The position numbers and the translations under genes were made by a program. 64,000 nucleotides of DNA from assembly GCA_963781785.1 (NCBI GenBank), contig CAWAHD010000004.1, positions 744,001 to 808,000 on the forward strand. The letters run 5' to 3'. Below the pieces are notes generated by a model that saw only the letters and a program-made list of their open reading frames with translations, was not told where the DNA came from and ran no database searches. Shown here piece by piece: positions 61,461-64,000 of this stretch (within the stretch, counting starts at the first letter, position 1; every line of letters begins with the position of its first letter). Origin of the DNA: CAWAHD01 sp963781785 (GTDB lineage: Bacteria > Planctomycetota > Planctomycetia > Isosphaerales > Isosphaeraceae).

Positions 61461-61954
61461 ACCCCGCCGAGCTGTTGCCTCTGGTGTACGATGAGCTGCG
61501 CAAGCTCGCGGCCGTGAAGCTTGCCGGCGAGAAGGCGGGACACTCGCTTGATGCCACGGCGCTCGTGCACGAGGCGTTCCTTAAGCTGGGTGGCGAGCGG
61601 TCGTTCGCGACGAACGCCGACTACCTGAAAGCGGCTGCCCAGGCGATGCGGCGGATTCTGGTCGATCACGCCCGCGCCCGCAACGCCGCCAAGCGCTGCG
61701 GAGGAAAGCGGGTCGAACTCGACACAGCCCACCTGGCCGTCACGCCGGCAGACACCGACGTGGAAGGGCTCGACGAAGCCTTGACTCGGCTGGCAAAACA
61801 GAATCCCCGCGTGGCCGAGCTCGTACAGCTCAAGCACTTCGGCGGACTGACGCTGGCGCAGAGCGCCGAAGTCCTGGGCGTCTCGGCCCGCACCGCCGAC
61901 ACGTGGTGGGCGTATGCCCGCGCGTGGCTTGCCGTCGAACTCGAGAAGGGGTGA
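61457..61954 (+). CDS. ECF sigma factor paired with the kinase
   Basis: A 165-residue sigma factor of the X6/planctomycete ECF type: LLPLVYDELRKLAAVKLAGE, SLDATALVHEAFLKL and YLKAAAQAMRRILVDHARAR in region 2, then VAELVQLKHFGGLTLAQSAEVLGVSARTADTWWAYARAWL in region 4 with the helix-turn-helix. Its ATG overlaps the kinase stop codon (ATGA), so the two are coupled. In this group the kinase is thought to control the sigma factor by phosphorylation instead of an anti-sigma factor; here that is inference. No target promoter is evident beyond the duplicated leader. Confidence 0.93.
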   Translation: MNPAELLPLVYDELRKLAAVKLAGEKAGHSLDATALVHEAFLKLGGERSFATNADYLKAAAQAMRRILVDHARARNAAKRCGGKRVELDTAHLAVTPADTDVEGLDEALTRLAKQNPRVAELVQLKHFGGLTLAQSAEVLGVSARTADTWWAYARAWLAVELEKG

Positions 61955-62275
61955 TTGTTTCAAGGCGGCAGCATGCCTCGTGGAAGCAACTTGCTTTACT
62001 GCAGGTCGTGGCACGGTGACCGCGCTGATTTCGATGAATCGCTGGCTCCGGAGATTGCCTGCCCCGAATTCGGTCGAACCGACCGATCGACACCGCGCAT
62101 TCATTCCTTCGATGATCGCGTGTGCGGACGTCAGCCGATTGTGACCACAGCGGCACGTCGCGCTCGCAATGGGCCGGTGCCCTTTGCTCGGTCTGCACGC
62201 CTCGGCACCAATGCAATGCATGTTCTTGCGATTCCGCCCTCGGCGCGACCGCAGGTCTCCCCCGCGTTCTCCCCG
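61955..62275. other. intergenic, nothing supported
   Basis: About 320 bp between the sigma gene and the convergent small gene at 62276. Frames here are short and arginine-rich; no hairpin terminator is obvious. It may carry the 3' end of the kinase-sigma transcript. Confidence 0.35.
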
Positions 62276-62770
62276 TCAAGCGGAGAGTGACCACCCTACT
62301 CTCTTTTCGATGAGCATCGGCCGCTCGCCCTTGAGAAGATCGCAGGCGACCTCCGGCGAACGCGTGACGACGCCAAAGCAAGTGTTGTCATGAATGCTGA
62401 TAGAGAGCTCCGATCGGTCTCTCATCTCCAGGAGGGATACCAGCTTATCCTCATCCTGGGTCAACTCGGGCCTCGAAAGGAAGAAGAATTCCCCCTCGAC
62501 GAACTGCACAAGCGACGGCAAGACCGCATGGAGCGCGTCGATCGTCAATAGCGGCCAGCGCCCTGAAGCCGCCTGCATCTCGGCCGGTACGCCAGGGATG
62601 ACTTGTAATCCAGTCATCGTCACGAAAGGGCACGGGACATACTTGAGCGCTCGGGTCACAAGGCGCCCGAAGCTTGATGCCGAGCATACCTCCGGGTCGA
62701 CAATCGTGATGAAGAAATGCCATTTGTTACTATCGGCGGTCGCACAAGATCGCGCGTTCGTTGCGTCCAT
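62276..62770 (-). CDS. small protein of unknown function
   Basis: A 164-residue protein from the ATG at 62770 (MDATNARSCATADSNKWHFF), preceded by GAGG at six bases. It has a mixed alpha/beta composition with WHFFITIVDPEVCSASSF, CPFVTMTGLQVIPGVPAE, FVEGEFFFLSRPEL and SISIHDNTCFGVVT. There is no signal peptide or membrane helix. I do not recognise it. Coding bias looks normal and the frame has no break. A small regulatory or immunity-like role is only a guess. Confidence 0.6.
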   Translation of the reverse strand: MDATNARSCATADSNKWHFFITIVDPEVCSASSFGRLVTRALKYVPCPFVTMTGLQVIPGVPAEMQAASGRWPLLTIDALHAVLPSLVQFVEGEFFFLSRPELTQDEDKLVSLLEMRDRSELSISIHDNTCFGVVTRSPEVACDLLKGERPMLIEKRVGWSLSA

Positions 62771-62881
62771 CGCGGTCCTCGCTTGGGATTGAGAAAATGG
62801 TACGCACATTGTACTGGGGCCGAGCAAACTGAGCGATCGAGCGCTACCGCGCAATGTCTGAGCCCACCTGCGGGGCGGAAT

Positions 62882-62908
62882 CGTAAAGCCCAGCGGGTCA
62901 ACGCCGGG
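62882..62908 (-). repeat. inverted copy of the CCGGCGT hairpin element
   Basis: CGTAAAGCCC, then GCGGGTCAACGCCGGG, is the reverse complement of the block at 39558-39587. It shows the element is dispersed. Confidence 0.5.
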
Positions 62909-63042
62909 AACGGGAGCGCGATCCGGGGAATCGCGTCGGTGCGTTGTTCGGCGTCCTCCGAGCCCCTCGCGAAGCTCTGAGAACGTCGGTATCATATGCA
63001 GTTATCCTGCTAGCGACTCCCAAACGGGGACTGCCTTCAGCA

Positions 63043-63420
63043 ATGACAGCCGTATTGATACTCCTCACAATTGTGATAGCCGCCCCGTATGTGATCGTAG
63101 TCTTCACGATTCACCGGGTGAACGTGACTTACCAGAAGTCTCAGGATAAGCCGGTCCTCGAAGAGTGGGCTAAATGCCAGGGCGCTCGCCTCCTCGGTTG
63201 TGAGCCGCAGGCAGGTTTCCTACGGCCTGGTTGCCCGTGGCAATTTTTTATGCCGGGCGAGCGACTTTACCGGATTTCGGCAGAGGACTCGCGCGGAGTC
63301 GTTCGCCACGGTTGGGCACGCTGCCGCAACATATTCCGTCGGAATATCGGGAATGTTGAGGTTTACTGGAACACCCCGGCTCCTACCGAAATGTCCGGAC
63401 CGGACGCGGGCGAGTATTAG
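63043..63420 (+). CDS. small single-pass membrane protein of unknown function
   Basis: From the ATG at 63043 the protein is 125 residues: MTAVLILLTIVIAAPYVIVV as a membrane helix, then ~100 residues with LEEWAKCQGARLLGCEPQAG, PWQFFMPGERLYRI and RHGWARCRNIFRRNIGNVE. I do not recognise the family. The start lacks a strong ribosome site, and in-frame Mets upstream at 62944 are also possible, but the hydrophobic start favours 63043. Confidence 0.55.
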   Translation: MTAVLILLTIVIAAPYVIVVFTIHRVNVTYQKSQDKPVLEEWAKCQGARLLGCEPQAGFLRPGCPWQFFMPGERLYRISAEDSRGVVRHGWARCRNIFRRNIGNVEVYWNTPAPTEMSGPDAGEY

Positions 63421-63499
63421 CCAGCCGGCAAATCTCGTGCTTTGACACACTTGAATTCCGGGGCGGACCGAGGCGAGCTTGGAGGGCCGAAGGCTGGCA

Positions 63500-63650
63500 G
63501 GCCTCGCTGGAGAATCGCAGGGGTGGCCGGCTGCTGCGCCGATTCTTGCTGAGCGTTCGCAAGCACGTACTTTCGCGGAGCGAAAGGCGACTATTGAAGT
63601 CGCCGCGCGATTGCGCGTGCATCATCTGGCGAACCTCGGCGGATGCGCTG
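63500..63650 (+). pseudogene. second transposase-like remnant with REP hairpin
   Basis: This repeats the order seen at ~37.9-38.07 kb: GRLL.RF, the hairpin CTTTCGC/GCGAAAG (63570-63586), GGCGACTATTGAA and HHLANLGGC. Both lack the N-terminal part. Identity is strongest over the hairpin and the following 20 bases. Confidence 0.45.
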
Positions 63651-63784
63651 CCCGAGAGAGCAATTTGATGCGGATTCCCCGCACTTCGTGCGCTCGAAGC
63701 TGGCTGGAAACGGTGATCGACGGAGTATTTCCTGTTAGGATCGTCGTGGCGAATCACCAGCGACCCACCTTTGGAGCGACCCGC

Positions 63785-64000
63785 GTGTTAAGCTCGATCA
63801 GCCTGTTCACCGTGTTCCTGTTTCTCCAACCTGCCGGCGCTGGGGCTGCCGCGCCGCCGAAGCCGATCGTGCTCAAGGCCGCCCGCTTGTTCGACGGCAG
63901 GTCCGACACCCTGCTGGCGAACGGGATGGTGGTGGTCGAGGGCAAGATCATCAAGGCCGTCGGCACGGGGCTCTCGATTCCCGACGGCTCCACGGTGATC
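63785..64000 (+). CDS. exported amidohydrolase-family protein, N-terminal part
   Basis: From a GTG at 63785 with GGAG eight bases upstream, a signal peptide (SSISLFTVFLFLQPAGAGAA) is followed by PIVLKAARLFDGRSDTLLANGMVVVEGKIIKAVG, the beta-sandwich start of amidohydrolases of the imidazolonepropionase/dipeptidase type. The metal-binding HxH motif lies beyond the window end. A further GTG at 63746 is possible but gives a poorer signal sequence. Confidence 0.8.
   Translation, partial: MLSSISLFTVFLFLQPAGAGAAAPPKPIVLKAARLFDGRSDTLLANGMVVVEGKIIKAVGTGLSIPDGSTVI

Overview
The window is high-GC bacterial chromosome and looks like a planctomycete, most probably of the Isosphaeraceae/Gemmataceae type. 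The evidence is protein content: three very large Ser/Thr kinases with TPR tails, extracytoplasmic-function (ECF) sigma factors beside or fused to surface domains, secreted proteins with the LExRxLLS N-terminal motif, a Uma2-family protein and abundant secreted repeat proteins. The placement is an inference from families; there is no rRNA gene to confirm it.

Layout. 0-4.0 kb: the end of a HAD hydrolase, inorganic pyrophosphatase, a small helical protein and a glycine-rich LExRxLLS surface protein. 4.4-7.8 kb: an ECF sigma factor fused through a membrane segment to about 800 residues of carboxypeptidase-regulatory-like domains. 8-10.9 kb: a Uma2 protein and a two-gene unit (DapA-like lyase, dihydroorotate-dehydrogenase-like enzyme). 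11.2-22.6 kb: one giant secreted subtilase/beta-helix gene whose frame is broken by at least 25 one-base indels. 22.8-33.8 kb: a minus-strand block with 7Fe ferredoxin, secreted cyclophilin, secreted MsrB, a secreted HExxH protein, a membrane protein, an LpxH-like phosphoesterase and the long helicase Lhr.

33.9-40.4 kb is an accessory, decaying region: five copies of a 28-bp direct repeat, a deleted P-loop ATPase, an antitoxin-like protein with an aspartyl-protease-like partner, a frameshifted VapC, transposase debris, two copies of a ~210-bp repeat, an Rpn-like nuclease and a sigma-factor stump. 40.4-49.5 kb: two membrane kinases, a membrane protein, a cluster of REP-like hairpins and a secreted LRR protein. 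50-56.6 kb: an AddB/AddA recombination-nuclease pair. 56.7-62 kb: a captured duplicate of a kinase leader upstream of a small secreted protein, then a kinase with 12 homogeneous TPR units overlapping its ECF sigma factor. The window ends with two small unknown proteins and the start of a secreted amidohydrolase.

Themes: signalling (kinases plus ECF factors), an exported protein repertoire, and DNA repair (AddAB, Lhr). Many otherwise well-conserved genes carry single-base indels (1771-4021, 26681-28196, lhr, vapC, addB, addA, the third kinase), and the giant gene carries dozens. The codon pattern between the breaks is intact, so assembly error is at least as likely as real decay; this should be settled before any gene is called dead.
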